Positions 22,980-33,969 of a DNA stretch of 64,000 nt are shown one piece after another; positions within the stretch are counted from its first letter, which is position 1; every line of letters begins with the position of its first letter. A program made the position numbers and the translations under genes. Below the pieces are notes generated by a model, which worked only from the letters and a program-made list of their open reading frames with translations, made no database searches and was not told the DNA's origin. This DNA comes from Muscardinus avellanarius (taxonomy: Eukaryota > Chordata > Mammalia > Rodentia > Gliridae): contig OY726567.1 in assembly GCA_963383645.1 (NCBI GenBank), positions 69,567,575 through 69,631,574 of the forward strand. Direction: 5' to 3'.

Positions 22980-23200
22980 CACCATCTTGAGGGAGGTTCC
23001 CCTGGGGATTAAGATAATTGGATTGGATGACGTGTTTGTGCACATCCTCCCGGGGCAGTATATAAGTCCTGGACAGACAAGGTCTCCTCTTGCTCTTTCC
23101 TTCTCCTTCTTGGGAGCTGCAAGGCTTCCAGTGCTGTCTGGCACTCACCACTGAGAACCTGTGGACAGACAGGAGGAGCACAGCACCCTTGCAGGTTTGT
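22980..23200 (+). promoter_or_regulatory. Promoter-like module, copy E, upstream of FAM90A
   Basis: ATTGGATTGG at 23018-23027, TGACGTG at 23028-23034, TATATAA at 23059-23065, donor-like ttgcag/gtttgt with GT at 23195. It lies on the FAM90A strand, about 4.2 kb upstream of the first recognisable FAM90A acceptor (27353). It is therefore the best-placed candidate in the window for a FAM90A promoter and non-coding first exon. No transcript evidence is available here. Confidence 0.5.
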
Positions 23201-23249
23201 TTCATTACCGATTTGTCTTTTAGATGATCAGTTAGAAATAGAGTGGAGA

Positions 23250-23460
23250 GGCCGGGCGTGGTGGCGCACGCTTGTAATCCCCGCGCTTGGGAGGCAGAGA
23301 CAGGAGGATCGCGCAGGTTCGAAGCCAGCCACGCGCGCTGGCTTAGGAGACCCTGTTTCCAAATATAAAATGTAAAAAGAGGTCTGGGAGTGTAGCCCGG
23401 AGGTAGAAGGGCTTCCAGGAACCCCAGTACCACCACCAAAAAAAAAAAAAAAAAAAAAAA
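23250..23460 (+). repeat. SINE, second tail type, young-looking
   Basis: gccgggcgtggtggcgcacg start, an intact pol III B-box (ggttcgaagcc) and a long uninterrupted poly(A) at 23438-23460. It is absent from the other units at this place. It is followed by a long poly(T) at 23492-23530. Confidence 0.9.
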
Positions 23461-23487
23461 ATTGAGTGGAGAGAAATGTAAGGATGG

Positions 23488-23533
<46 letters not shown>

Positions 23534-23875
23534 AGGATAAGGATTATTCCATTTCAAACAGCACTTTACAGAGAAAAATAAGTTAAGTCTTCCTATATTT
23601 CAAATATCTAAATAGGATTCAAATTTCACATTCTCATTTTCATGAGCTGGTAGATGAGCACATGTGGATTATAAGTATTTTTTATCATGGTCAATTTTTG
23701 TGTGTGTGGATTTGAACACAAGAAGTTCTGTTTGTACCTACACCCTATCTTTATTTTTGTTGTTGTGTATAAGTAGTATTCTGATTGTGTGTCGAACTAA
23801 ATGGCTGAGACTGGCTTTGAACCTGTAATTCTTTGTCTCACCCTACCAATTACCAGCATTACAAATCTTTGTTAT

Positions 23876-24135
23876 CAGGCGGGGTGTTACACACTGGTCA
23901 TTTCAGCATTTGGGAGGCTGAGACAGGAGGATCACGGTTTGAAGACAGCCTCAGCTACTACTTAGGCCCTTTGCAACACAGTGAGACCCTTTTTCAAAAT
24001 ATAGAATAAAAAATAGGTCTGGGGATGTAGCTCAAGGTTGAAAGCCCCTGGGTTCCATCCCTACTACTGCGAAAGAAGGAAAGAAAGAAAGAAAGAAAGA
24101 AGGAAAGAAAGAAAGAAAGAAAGGAAGAAAGAAAG
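23876..24135 (+). repeat. SINE with (AAAG)n tail
   Basis: First-type SINE with ID-like tail and a GAAA run at 24075-24135. Confidence 0.8.
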
Positions 24136-24399
24136 ACAAGAAAAGAAACCCATGTCAAATTGTACAGTTCATTTTTTCTTTTAGAAGCAAGGTCTTGCTC
24201 TGTTGTTAAGGGTCTCATTAATTGCTGTGACTGGCCTACTTTTTTAAATTTCTTGCATCCTTTTTCTTTCCATTTTGATGTATACCTGTCAGGTTGTGCC
24301 AACAATGTAATACGGACTGTGTAAAATCACTTAAGTATCTTCTGATGTCAGTTTTTGTAGGGCACATGTGTGCACAAATATTTACCTACTTCCAGATTT

Positions 24400-24970
24400 T
24401 TCTGTTTTTGTTTGTTTGTTTGTTTGTTTGTTTGTTTTTTGTGGGTGTGACGATGGAACCTAGGGGCATTCTACCTCTGAATCCCCCCCCCCCCGGGCCC
24501 CCGCCGCCCTGTTTTTAATCTTTATTTTGAAACCAGGTCTCACTAGTTGCAGAGGCCTCACTCAGTAGCTTAGGCTGTCCTTGAACCGCGATCTCCGGTC
24601 TCAGCTCCCAAATGCTGGGATTACAAGCGTGTGCCACCATGCCCAGCTTATATCACCTTTTGATATGTAATTTTTTGGTGAAAATCCACTTTATATCCAC
24701 CACCATATCTGCATAATATTTTCAATTTCATTTTACCTTCTTTTTATTTTTTATTTGTTGTTGTTTTGTGATATTTGGAGTGGAACATCCAGGCTTTTCT
24801 ACCTCAAAGGCTGAACTCCCAGACCTGTTTTGTACTTTATTTAGAAACAGGGTCTCGATAAGTTGCTGAAAGCCTCACTATGTAGTTGAGGCTGGCTTTG
24901 AACCTGTGTGACCCTCCTGTCTCAACCTCAGGAGCACTGGGATAGCTGCGTAAGCTACACGCCCTCCTCT
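24400..24970 (-). repeat. Two minus-strand SINEs
   Basis: A first-type SINE at about 24438-24648, with GTTT repeats at 24405-24437 and a C-rich interruption at 24485-24495. A second, older SINE lies at 24770-24970. Both have counterparts at 48640-48840 and 48950-49160 in the second block. Confidence 0.8.
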
Positions 24971-25198
24971 CTTTGTTTTTCTTTGAAAAAAAACTAATAA
25001 AACCTGTGTGCTATTTCTAACATGAGTTTTTCACTGATTTTGTCATTTAGTTTGTATTGTGGTTATTTCTTCTCTTCTCTTAATATTTGCATTTCTACTA
25101 CTGATTTGTGATTTGGTTGGTTCTTGCATTTCTAAGACCTTAACATGCATTATGAGTTCATTTTCTGACTGTTCCTACTTTCTTAAAATGTAAGCACT

Positions 25199-25400
25199 CA
25201 GCCGGGCGTGGTGGCGCACGCTTGTAATCCCCGCGCTTGGGAGGCAGAGACAGGAGGATCGTGCAGGTTCGAAGCCAGCCGCGGGCACTAGCTTAGGAGA
25301 CCCTGTTTCCAAATAAAAATGTAGAAATAGGTCTGGGAGTGTAGCCCGGAGGTAGAAGGGCTTCCGGGAACCCCAGTACCACCAAAAAATATATATATAT
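25199..25400 (+). repeat. SINE, second tail type, young-looking
   Basis: Almost the same sequence as 23250-23437, with an (AT) run after the tail. It is absent from the counterpart position 49390, so it inserted after the block duplication. Confidence 0.9.
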
Positions 25401-26049
25401 AAGCACTCATTGCTAAAACCTTCAGTCAGTGTGCTTTCTATGTATCCCACAGGTGTTTGCAATTTGCTTTTCCATTTTCAGTAGACTAAGCTATTTTACA
25501 TTTCTCTGGATGCCTTTTTCAATACTCCCTTGTTTCATAAGTCAGTGTCTGTCACTCTGCATGTCTGTTGGTAACTTCATTAGTGTCCATGTTATTGATT
25601 GCTAGTTTCCTTTCATTTCAATCAGAAAACATGCGGCTCTTATGTCAATGTCTTATATACGTCATGACATTTCTTGTGTACTATTATATATCATGATTAT
25701 TTGATACCTCCATACTTGATTCACTGATTTAGGTTCAAATATACTGTTTAAATTTTAATTAGTGATGAGTTCAATTGTGCCATGCTAAAGATAATGCATA
25801 GTTTTTTTTATATTTCGTTTTCATAGGAAAGCATCAGTTCTCATTTGAGTAAAAAATAGCTTGTCCGAGTAAACTGACCATAGAAAACAGCCTCCTTCAC
25901 TGTCCAAAGTAGCAAGTAAAAATAAGAACAGGGAGCCAGGTGTGCTACCACAGATTTAGAATCCCAGTGCTTGAGAGACTGAGTTGGGAAGACCACAGAT
26001 TCCAGATCATACTCAGCAAGCTATGAGACTCCCATCAACCTAGATAGAT

Positions 26050-26574
26050 CTTTTTTCGTTTTTTGGGTTCTTTTGTTTTTGTTTTTGTTTTTTTGATGAT
26101 AATGGGGTTCCTGGAAATCCTTCTACCTCCAGGCTACACTCCCAGATCTGTTTTTTTTATTTTTATTTTATTTTATTTTTTGGTTCTACTGGGGTTTATG
26201 GAATCCCTTCTACCTCCGTGCTACACTCCCAGATCTATTTTTTTTGTCTTTTTATTTGGAAACAGGGTCTTTTAAGCCAGCACGGCTGGCTTCGAACCTG
26301 ACGATCCTCCTGTCTCCGAATCCCAAGTGCGGGGTTACAACCTGCGTCACCACGGCCTGATTATTTTAATTTATTTGGAAGTACTGGGGTTCCTGGGAGC
26401 CCTTCTATCTCCATGCTACACTCCCAGACCTATTTTAAACTTTCTTTAAAATTTGGAATGGTCTCTTAAGCCAGCATGGCTGGCATCGAATCTGCCCAAT
26501 CTGCCTGTCTTGACCTCCCAAGCGAGGTGGGGGATTACCAGGGTGTGTCGTCATCACGCCAGGCCCATTTTATA

Positions 26575-26614
<40 letters not shown>

Positions 26615-26649
26615 CACACACACATACATATATATACACATATATATGT

Positions 26650-26702
<53 letters not shown>

Positions 26703-26950
26703 GAAACATGGTATCTTAAGCCAAAGGGGCTGAATTAGAACCAGCATGATCCTCCCTTCTCTGCCTCCCAAACTCAGAGATTGCAACCTTGCCCCACCAT
26801 GCCCAGTTAGATAGACCGTTTTATCTGAAAAAAAAAAATTAAAAATAGGACTGGGGTTGTAGCAAAGTGGTAGAATGACCAAAGATACTATGAAAGGAAG
26901 AAAGGAAGGAAGGAAGGAAGGAAGGAAGGAAGGAAAAGGAAGGAAGGGAG
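26050..26950. repeat. Cluster of minus-strand SINE pieces with TG/TA and GGAA microsatellites
   Basis: Successive minus-strand SINE pieces lie at about 26095-26150, 26180-26360, 26375-26565 and 26700-26815. A (TG)n(CA)n(TA)n tract lies at 26576-26700, and a plus-strand ID-like tail with (GGAA)n lies at 26845-26945. Open frames here are repeat translations. Confidence 0.85.
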
Positions 26951-27353
26951 AAAGAAAGAATAAAAGAACCACACTGTATTCCTGATTTTCAAACATATGG
27001 AAAAGTGCATTACATAGACTAGTGTTTTAGGAACTATTTTTGTGTAAGTCTTGGAATATCCTGTCTGTCTCTCACCCCATTATTCATTGGAGGGACATGT
27101 TTCCTTAGTATGATTCACTCAGGATAGAAATTGAAATTGACCATTCACAGATGTTATATCCATCTCTAGAAGATAACTGTTCCAGAAAATAGAATCATAT
27201 TTCCATGGCACATCCCACTGTGGGAATCTGATTTGCAAAGTGGTTCATCCTGCCCTTCAAAACCACATGGGACAGAAATTGAATGAAGGTTGATCATTTC
27301 TGTTTATGTTTCATAGAGTTTTCCTTTCTTTTTCTCTTTTTGTGGTTATTCAG

Positions 27354-30300
27354 GAACTTCAACATTCGACACTAGACGAAGACCACCTGACCCTGAAGAG
27401 ATGATGCGGGGAGCAGGTCAGTGTGCACGGCCTCTGCATGAGAAATGCACTCCAACCCAGAACATGAAGCAATGGCAGAGAGGACCAGCGCGGCCCAGGG
27501 TCCCAGCACCAGAGGAGGAGGATCCCAGGGTAGGTGGAGTCTAGCTCTGTGCATTACCAGAGGGCAACAGGGGTCACAGAGAGTGGACTGGGTCACAGAA
27601 ACTTATGGACAAATGACTCAGCGCCCTCTCCCGTTTCACTAAGGTCTGCCTTAGGACCTTCTCGTCGGCCTGAGGGGTCCACTCAGGTCCTGGAGAAGCA
27701 ATGTCACATCAAATCACTGTCCTGAGAGGAAGGTTGTGTGCTATTACCAAAATGGCCTTCATTGTCCTAAAGTTTATGGCCTCTTAAGCTTCTTCTCATT
27801 CCCCTAGGTAACCTGTATTTGGCCATCCTATTTGTCCTAAATATCCTGCTCCTTAATGGATCAAAACTCCTTGCTACTTTTGTAAATATAGTTTTGAAAA
27901 AGAATTGAAAATGTACCATTGTGTTAACACTTGGAAGCTTGTCACACCGTTCCAAAATGAACACCTCTCCTTTGTGACCCACAGGTGAAGTGTAAGGATT
28001 GTGGTGCCTTTGGCCACAGAGCAAGAAGCAAGAGGTGCCCCATGAAGTGCTGGGATGGGGCACTGGCTCCACGACCTTTGTGTCCTCCTAAGGGGAAAGA
28101 GAACCAGACACCTTGGAAGCCTCAGATTCTCCAGAAGCCAGGGCCCTTGGACCAGGCTGAGGGACAGAAGGAGCAGAGAGAAAGGTGAGCAGTGGGAAGG
28201 TGGTAACCAGCCCTGGAGCGCTGAAACCCAAGCTGTTGCTACCTGCCCATGTGTATTATGTTTACAGCCACCCTCAGCCATTGACAGGGATACTGGGGAG
28301 AAGACGTCAAATACTGCACATCCCTCAGGGACACACCCACTAGTCATTCCTCTTAAGTCCAAACACTATAGGGGATGAGTCAGGAGACATCCAGGAACAT
28401 GGCACATGCCAGGCAGAAAAGCAATGGGGCCCATAGGTAACTCCCTGTTGGAAATGAGAGAGCTGCCTGGCGTTAGATAGAGTTTGCCATGAGGGAAGAC
28501 ACAGACTTAGCAACAGTCAGAGCTCCTCAGGATGTATCTCACACCAGACCCCAATGGGACTGGGCCCTGGTTGGGATGGGAAGGTGGGATGTCTCCACTG
28601 AATATTGTTTGTTCTGCAGGCCAGAAGAGCAGCAGAGGAAGAATCCACTCGGGAATATTTCAGGAGGTTTCCACCAGAGGCAGAAGCACACCTGGAAGGA
28701 TGAGACAGAGTCCTGTGATTACCTGAGAGTGAGTTCCTCTCCATGGGTTGATATCTTTATCTGGGTCGCTCTTACCTACTTCCCTTCCGTGTCCCTTCTA
28801 TAGCAGACATTTCTCATTATTCCATTGTAGACAATATGAGTGAGGTGACTGTATTCTTGCAGTATTTCCAGCTCTGTGGAGGGCTAGTGTCATGCCTCTG
28901 AAAATTACTGTGATTACAACATCTGAGTTTGAGTTTTTCCAGCGATCTTCAAGGTAGAAGCACAAATACAGTAACATTTATACAAAAAGAGACAAGTCTT
29001 CCACGTTGTCTGTCAAATTTATCAGCCAGCCGTGCATGGTGTCACATGCCTGTGATTCCAGTACTTGTGAGGCTGAGACAGGAGGATGGTAGGTCTGAGG
29101 ACAGCCTAAGTAAGACGCTCAGAAACCTAAGTTGAGATTGCTGCCTCCATATAAAAATAAATAGGGCTGAGTGTGGATCTCAGAGTAAGAATGTCCCTGG
29201 TTTGAATATTTAGTGTCTCAGAAAAAGAATTCTTTTAATCAGCCCTTGTATTGCACTGAAACTACATGGATCTATTTAACTCACAGAATATATGTGGAAA
29301 ACCACGTTCCATCCTCCTTATCAGTATATCTTCCACTACAGCTAGAAATGTATCAGATGAATATTGCCCTTAATTTTTCCTGATCACCACTGAGATTCAG
29401 GACCTGGTCATATTTAAAATGTCACTTTGTAATTATTTTACTGTAAAATTTCATGTGTTATGCTCCATGTCTAGTTTGGTTGACTTTCTATTTCATTATG
29501 TTTATAAAAACATTGAGAATTGTCTGTTTTAATACTAATAGATATTCTCTGTGTTGCCTCTTCCTGCAGCGTCCATGTCGGCCGATGCCCGTACACACAA
29601 CCAGGAAGACATTTGTCCTAGAACCTATACTTACAAGTCAGCCCCCTGTCAAGAATACTAATGTGAGACGCATCTGCCTTGCTGTGCCACCCATCAAAAG
29701 AACTGAACGGGTCAACAACTCACTCCTTGGGCAAAATAAAGTCAAGGAAATGGCTGTCACAGGCACCTGCCAGCCAATATTTATGCCCAATGGCCAGAGC
29801 CCAGCCTTCCATGAAAAACCCACATACCAAAACCCAGAGGATGGCTCCTTCAAGGTTCCCCAGGCTTTTTTCAAGTCCCAGGGCATGGGCCAGGGGCTGA
29901 AGTCTGTGGCACATCTCAAGGGACCTGATGTGTCTCCAGAGCCGAGCCTGCAGCCTGCAGCTCCTACAAAGGGTTATGGCTCCAGTGTCAGTGTCAGGGC
30001 CCCAGGTAAGAGACCTGCCCAGGTCCCCATCCACACCTGCCAGAGTTCTCCAAAGAAACCCAGGCCCAGCCCTTTGCAGATCCCCCAGGGGAGCACTGGC
30101 AGGCCTGGCTTGGGGACTCTCCTGAATGCACAGCTTCCGCCAGGTGCAAAAGGGCCTAGTCCTAAGGAATCACACCAAATGACCAGCACAACAGCAGCTC
30201 TGGGGTCCAGCATTGAAGCAACACCTGCCGATGCCAGAGATCACCTCAGCACCAGCCAGCCCTGCAGGCAGGCCCATTCCCCACAGTCCAGTTCTGCTCC

Positions 30301-30740
30301 ATCACAGCCCCTCAGGATGATCTTCAGGAGGTTGCACAATGACTGTTGGAGCTCCCAGGTGCTGACAGCTCCCTCCTCCCATCCACCTGAGGAGCCAAAC
30401 CCTGCCACCACCGGGCCTTCCCTGTTAGAGAAGTCTGAGGGTCATGGCTCCCAGATGCCCCGGAGTGTCCTCTATGAGGATCTTCAGGTCTCCTCCTCCT
30501 CTGAGGAGAGTGATGGGGAGTGACACACTGCCTGGGAGGAAGGCACAGCCTCCAGCCCAGGGGACTTGGAGGGAAGGCTGTGTTGGGGAGGCACACAGGC
30601 AGGGAAGGGATGGGCCTGGGACAGGAGCTTCCTCAGCTGGGGATGTGTCCAAAGGGCTGGGGACAGACACACAGGCACTGCTTCTTTAAATTGTGTAGCA
30701 TATTTTGTATTATTAAATGGAAATGGTTGATCTGTCATAG
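27354..30740 (+). CDS. FAM90A1-like: FAM90A gene, intact, 463-residue zinc-knuckle protein
   Basis: Four coding exons join in phase: 27401-27529 (43 codons, after a 5' UTR from the acceptor at 27353), 27985-28184, 28620-28728 and 29570-30523. All introns have GT-AG ends (gtaggt, gtgagc, gtgagt donors). The product is 463 residues, about the size of human FAM90A1 (464). It starts with MM, has an EEEDPR segment before a zinc knuckle (C46, C49, H54, C61; CX2CX4HX6C), a Lys/Glu-rich CPPKGKENQTPWKP-like segment, a DYLR/MPVHTT junction, long Pro/Ser-rich low-complexity parts, and the family's C-terminal YEDLQVSSSSEESD. The start is the first ATG after the acceptor. The molecular function of FAM90A is not established; a zinc knuckle suggests nucleic-acid or protein binding. 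No stop or frameshift was seen. Confidence 0.9.
27401..27529 (+). CDS. FAM90A1-like: FAM90A coding exon 1
   Basis: From the tandem ATG at 27401 to the donor gtaggt at 27530, phase 0, encoding 43 residues ending EEEDPR. Confidence 0.85.
27985..28184 (+). CDS. FAM90A1-like: FAM90A coding exon 2 (zinc knuckle)
   Basis: Acceptor acccacag at 27984, donor gtgagc at 28185. Encodes the CKDCGAFGHRARSKRC knuckle and the KENQTPWKP segment. Ends in phase 2. Confidence 0.9.
28620..28728 (+). CDS. FAM90A1-like: FAM90A coding exon 3
   Basis: Acceptor gttctgcag at 28619, donor gtgagt at 28729. Completes the split Arg codon and encodes a basic segment ending SCDYLR, matching the family's SSDYLR. Confidence 0.85.
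29026..29222 (+). repeat. SINE in the last FAM90A intron
   Basis: A diverged first-type SINE. Its 3' half is also in the reversed FAM90A copy (9765-9830), where the duplication ends. Confidence 0.8.
29570..30523 (+). CDS. FAM90A1-like: FAM90A last coding exon
   Basis: Acceptor ctcttcctgcag at 29569. Encodes 317 residues from RPCRPMPVHTT to the stop at 30521-30523, and contains most of the Pro/Ser-rich body of the protein. Confidence 0.92.
   Translation, partial: RPCRPMPVHTTRKTFVLEPILTSQPPVKNTNVRRICLAVPPIKRTERVNNSLLGQNKVKEMAVTGTCQPIFMPNGQSPAFHEKPTYQNPEDGSFKVPQAFFKSQGMGQGLKSVAHLKGPDVSPEPSLQPAAPTKGYGSSVSVRAPGKRPAQVPIHTCQSSPKKPRPSPLQIPQGSTGRPGLGTLLNAQLPPGAKGPSPKESHQMTSTTAALGSSIEATPADARDHLSTSQPCRQAHSPQSSSAPSQPLRMIFRRLHNDCWSSQVLTAPSSHPPEEPNPATTGPSLLEKSEGHGSQMPRSVLYEDLQVSSSSEESDGE
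30712..30717 (+). terminator. Candidate FAM90A polyadenylation signal ATTAAA
   Basis: ATTAAA about 190 bases after the stop codon. It is also conserved in the reversed copy. A further AATAAA-like motif lies near 31061. Which is used is unknown. Confidence 0.45.
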
Positions 30741-31186
30741 ATAGCATTTTATATGAATTATGTTTCTATAAAACTTAGGTTATATTTGAGCATATATATA
30801 GTCATATTATATGTAGTCATATGCAGTTATATGTATAGTTATTGTATAAGTGAAAAGTGCAGTTAACTTATTTTGTTCTTTGATTGAATTTGGGGCAACA
30901 CTTTGTGATCTCAGGGACCTGCCTCTTTTCTGTAGTGTCCAAACCTGTAGAGGAGCTCTTGACTAAAGTGCATCATTGCAAACCACTGTGGAGAAAGCGC
31001 CCTTTTCCCGTGCATTATGATTAAAGAAACTATAAAGGGGTTTCTTTAGTATGTCTTAATTTAATAAAAATTTTAAGTGTACTATGTGTTGTCCTTTTTT
31101 TGATGACTGAGCTTCACATATTCCTTTCAAATTTTTCTTCTAGCCAAACCTCATTTGATGTCTATGGGTTTTTTGAGCCACATCAA

Positions 31187-31386
31187 TATGGTGGCGCATG
31201 CTTATAATCCCAGCTTTGGTAGGCTGAGACCGGACTGCGGTTTCACGCCCAGCCTCAGCTATTTAGTGAGGTTCTTTGCATCTCAGACCCTATTTTAAAA
31301 TATAGATTAAAAATAGGGATGGGGGTATAGCTTGAAGGTAGAATGACACTGGGTTTTATCCCCAGTAACTAAAAAAAAAAAAAAAG
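31187..31386 (+). repeat. SINE downstream of FAM90A
   Basis: First-type SINE with poly(A) at 31371-31385. It begins where homology to the reversed FAM90A copy ends. Confidence 0.8.
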
Positions 31387-31389
31387 CAA

Positions 31390-32145
31390 GAAATTATAAA
31401 AATTTTTCTTCCCCTTAGTACTATTTATATCAAGTATTTTTTGTTTGGAATTATTTTGATTTTAGGTAATATGTAATTTTATTTAAACAATATGAGTTTG
31501 ACCGATATAAACCACAACATGTTAAATGCTTGTCAACATGTTAAACACATAAGTGTAAACTCTGGAATTACTTATTGTTGGTGGCTCGTTCTGAAGAGTC
31601 CCTCGAGTTGTCCAAGGGGAGCAAAACGGAAGAAGGGGCAGGAAGTTAAGGAGCACAAATGCAGGAGAGTTCTGAAAGTTTGAGGGGCATAAGGACTCCC
31701 CCTAGAACTTGACTACATTCGATGGTTCTTTCTTCCCATGTCAGCCAGTGTGTTTACAGGTAAGACCTGTGTTTGAAGACTTCTTCTTGCATTCTGTCAC
31801 AGGTTATGTTAGAACATCTATGAAAAATCACTGATTGGAACATTTCCACCAAGGGTTCCTGCATATAGCTTCTCTTCCATAAGTTTGTGCACGTCACCTT
31901 GGTGTAAGAATATCTTAGGTGTCTTCTGCACAGATTAGACCAAGTATTCTCTCTACAATGCATTTTCATGTTTAAATACTATAGAAATCATAGATGACTC
32001 AATATTCATTATAGTTGTGATGCCTCATTGTCTTTGGTCATAATTTTCACCAAGGGGAGTTAGGGTTGTTTCCAGTATGTTCTACGGAACTGCAGAGAAT
32101 TATCAAAAGAATTTCTACAGTCATGACTTTGTTATTATTTATCTG
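31390..32145. other. Intergenic, nothing recognised
   Basis: No gene, SINE or L1 was recognised between the SINE and the zinc-finger remnant. Open frames are short and lack family features. Confidence 0.4.
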
Positions 32146-32712
32146 CAGTTTACATTCTCTGGTGCTGTCTAAGGTATTCAAACAAACTGAAGTCTTTCCC
32201 AGCCACATATCCTTTATTTTATTTTACTACAGTGTATTAAATCATAAGGCTTCTCTCCAGGGTATGTTGCTTGATGTTGCCTAAAGCCAGAATACAGGAG
32301 AAGGCTTTCCCTCAGTACACTGAAGGTATTCATAAAGTGTGTATGCAGTACGCGTTCTCTGATGATTCTTAAAGCTAGAGGGATCAATGAAGGCTTTCCC
32401 ACACTGGTGACGTTCATCAAGTTTCTCTCCAATATGTGTTTCCTGATGTCTGTTAAGGGTAGAACATTTGCTGAAGGTCTTCCCACACTGATGGCATTAA
32501 AAATGTTTCTCACGAGTGTGTGTTTTCTCATGCTGCTTAAGGGTATCAAATTGGCTGAAGGTTTTCCCACAGGAATGACAGTCATAAGTTTCTCTCTAGT
32601 GTGTGATCTCTGATGCTTCTTAAGGGAAGAAGATACAATGAAGGCTTTCCCACACTGATGGCGTTCATAAGGCTTTTCCCTACTGTGTGATCTCTGATGC
32701 CTCTAAGGCTAA
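32145..32712 (-). pseudogene. C2H2 (KRAB-type) zinc-finger pseudogene fragment
   Basis: On the minus strand the sequence repeats at about 84 bases with 'TGxGGxAAGxCTTC' (CGKxF) and 'CACxAGxxxACACxxxxxAGAAAC' (HxxTHTxEK) linker patterns, giving about six finger units. Several key Cys/His codons are lost and stops occur (for example near 32496 and 32600). It ends abruptly at 32712, where the second unit block begins, so the duplication broke the zinc-finger gene or landed in it. Confidence 0.75.
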
Positions 32713-33969
32713 AAATGTAAGGATGGAGATTTACTTACTGAGCTAAGGATTATTCCATTTCAAATAGCACTTTACTAAGAATAATAAATTAAGTCATCCT
32801 AAATTTTAAAAATACAGATATAATTCAAATTTTACATTCTCATTTTTATGAGCTGGTAGATGAGCAGAAGTGGATTATGAGTATTGTTATCTTGGGCAAT
32901 TTTTGCATGTGTGGCTTTGTCAAATGAACACAAGAAGTTGTGTTTGTACCTACACCCTAGCCTTTTTTTCAGATTAGATTTTTTATTCTTTTTTTAATAT
33001 ATTTTTTAATTTAATTTTTATTTTTTATAAGTGGAACATATTGAGATTGGTGTACATTTACATTGTGCTTCATGCCCTTCCCTCTTTCTTTCCCTCCCCC
33101 AATAGAGAGTGCCCAGGTTAATCATGTTGTATTTATGCTATTACACATATTCGTATGTAGCTCCTCCATTGAACAACCTCAGCTTTCTTCCTCTCCTATC
33201 CTACTGTTCAAGCTTTGCTGAGGTTTCCATTCCATCATCTGGAATCCCTCTGGTATTCCCACTACTCCCTAGCTTGAACATATTAGAGAAAACATATGTC
33301 CCTTCTCTTTCTGTGCTTGACTAATCCCACTTAACATAATGTTCTCTAGTTCCTTCCATCTTCTTGCAAATGCTAATATTTTATTTTTCTTTATAGCTGA
33401 ACAGAATTACACCCTAGTCTTATTGTTGTTTTTGTTATTGTTGTTGTCATAGTGGTTGGTGTTGCTAAGCAGGGTCCTCATGGGTTTTTGACAGCCTAGC
33501 TAATTTCCTGAGACTGGGCTCGAATGTGTAATTCTTTGTCTCAGCATGCGATAAGCAGTATTGGAAATCTGTACAATAATAAACAGCTGATTTATTCTTG
33601 TAGAAGCAAGATCTTGCTCTGTTGCCAAGGGTCTTCCTTTATTGCTGAGACAAGCCTAGTTTTTTTAAATTTCTTGCTTCTTCTTTTCTTTACATTTTGC
33701 TGTATACTTGTCAGGTGTGGTAGCAGTTTAATACGGATTCAGTACAATCATTAAGTATCTACAGACATCAATTTTCCTAGGGCAGATGTGAGCACAAATA
33801 TTTCCACTTCTTCCACATTTTCTTGTTTACTTTTATTAAACATAATCCCACAAAATTCTCTGGAATCAGTTGTTATATCACCTTCCCATGTGAAATTTTT
33901 TTTGTTAGAATCACTTTCAATCCACAGTGTTTTCAATTTATTTCATTTTATTTTTCCTTCTTGTTTTTT

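Larger units (their letters stand above)
14800..26050 (+). repeat. First block of tandem ~2.5 kb units
   Basis: The phrase 'ccttgacatgcattaa' followed by the promoter-like module recurs near 17722, 20331 and 22795, and in a variant without the module near 25140. Each unit runs from module to SINE and GAAA repeat, to an antisense L1 3' fragment, to a T-rich stretch, to the next module. Spacing between CRE-like sites is 2609 and 2464 bases. The whole block is repeated in the same orientation at 32712-50115. Confidence 0.8.

Noticed and set aside
22807..23439. 210-residue minus-strand frame over module E and a SINE
   Set aside because: It crosses a SINE insertion and the module antisense, and other copies do not keep it.
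30324..30747. Minus-strand frames of 81-90 residues over the FAM90A 3' end, also found at 8255-8669
   Set aside because: They are antisense to the FAM90A exon, and their identity in both copies reflects the duplication.
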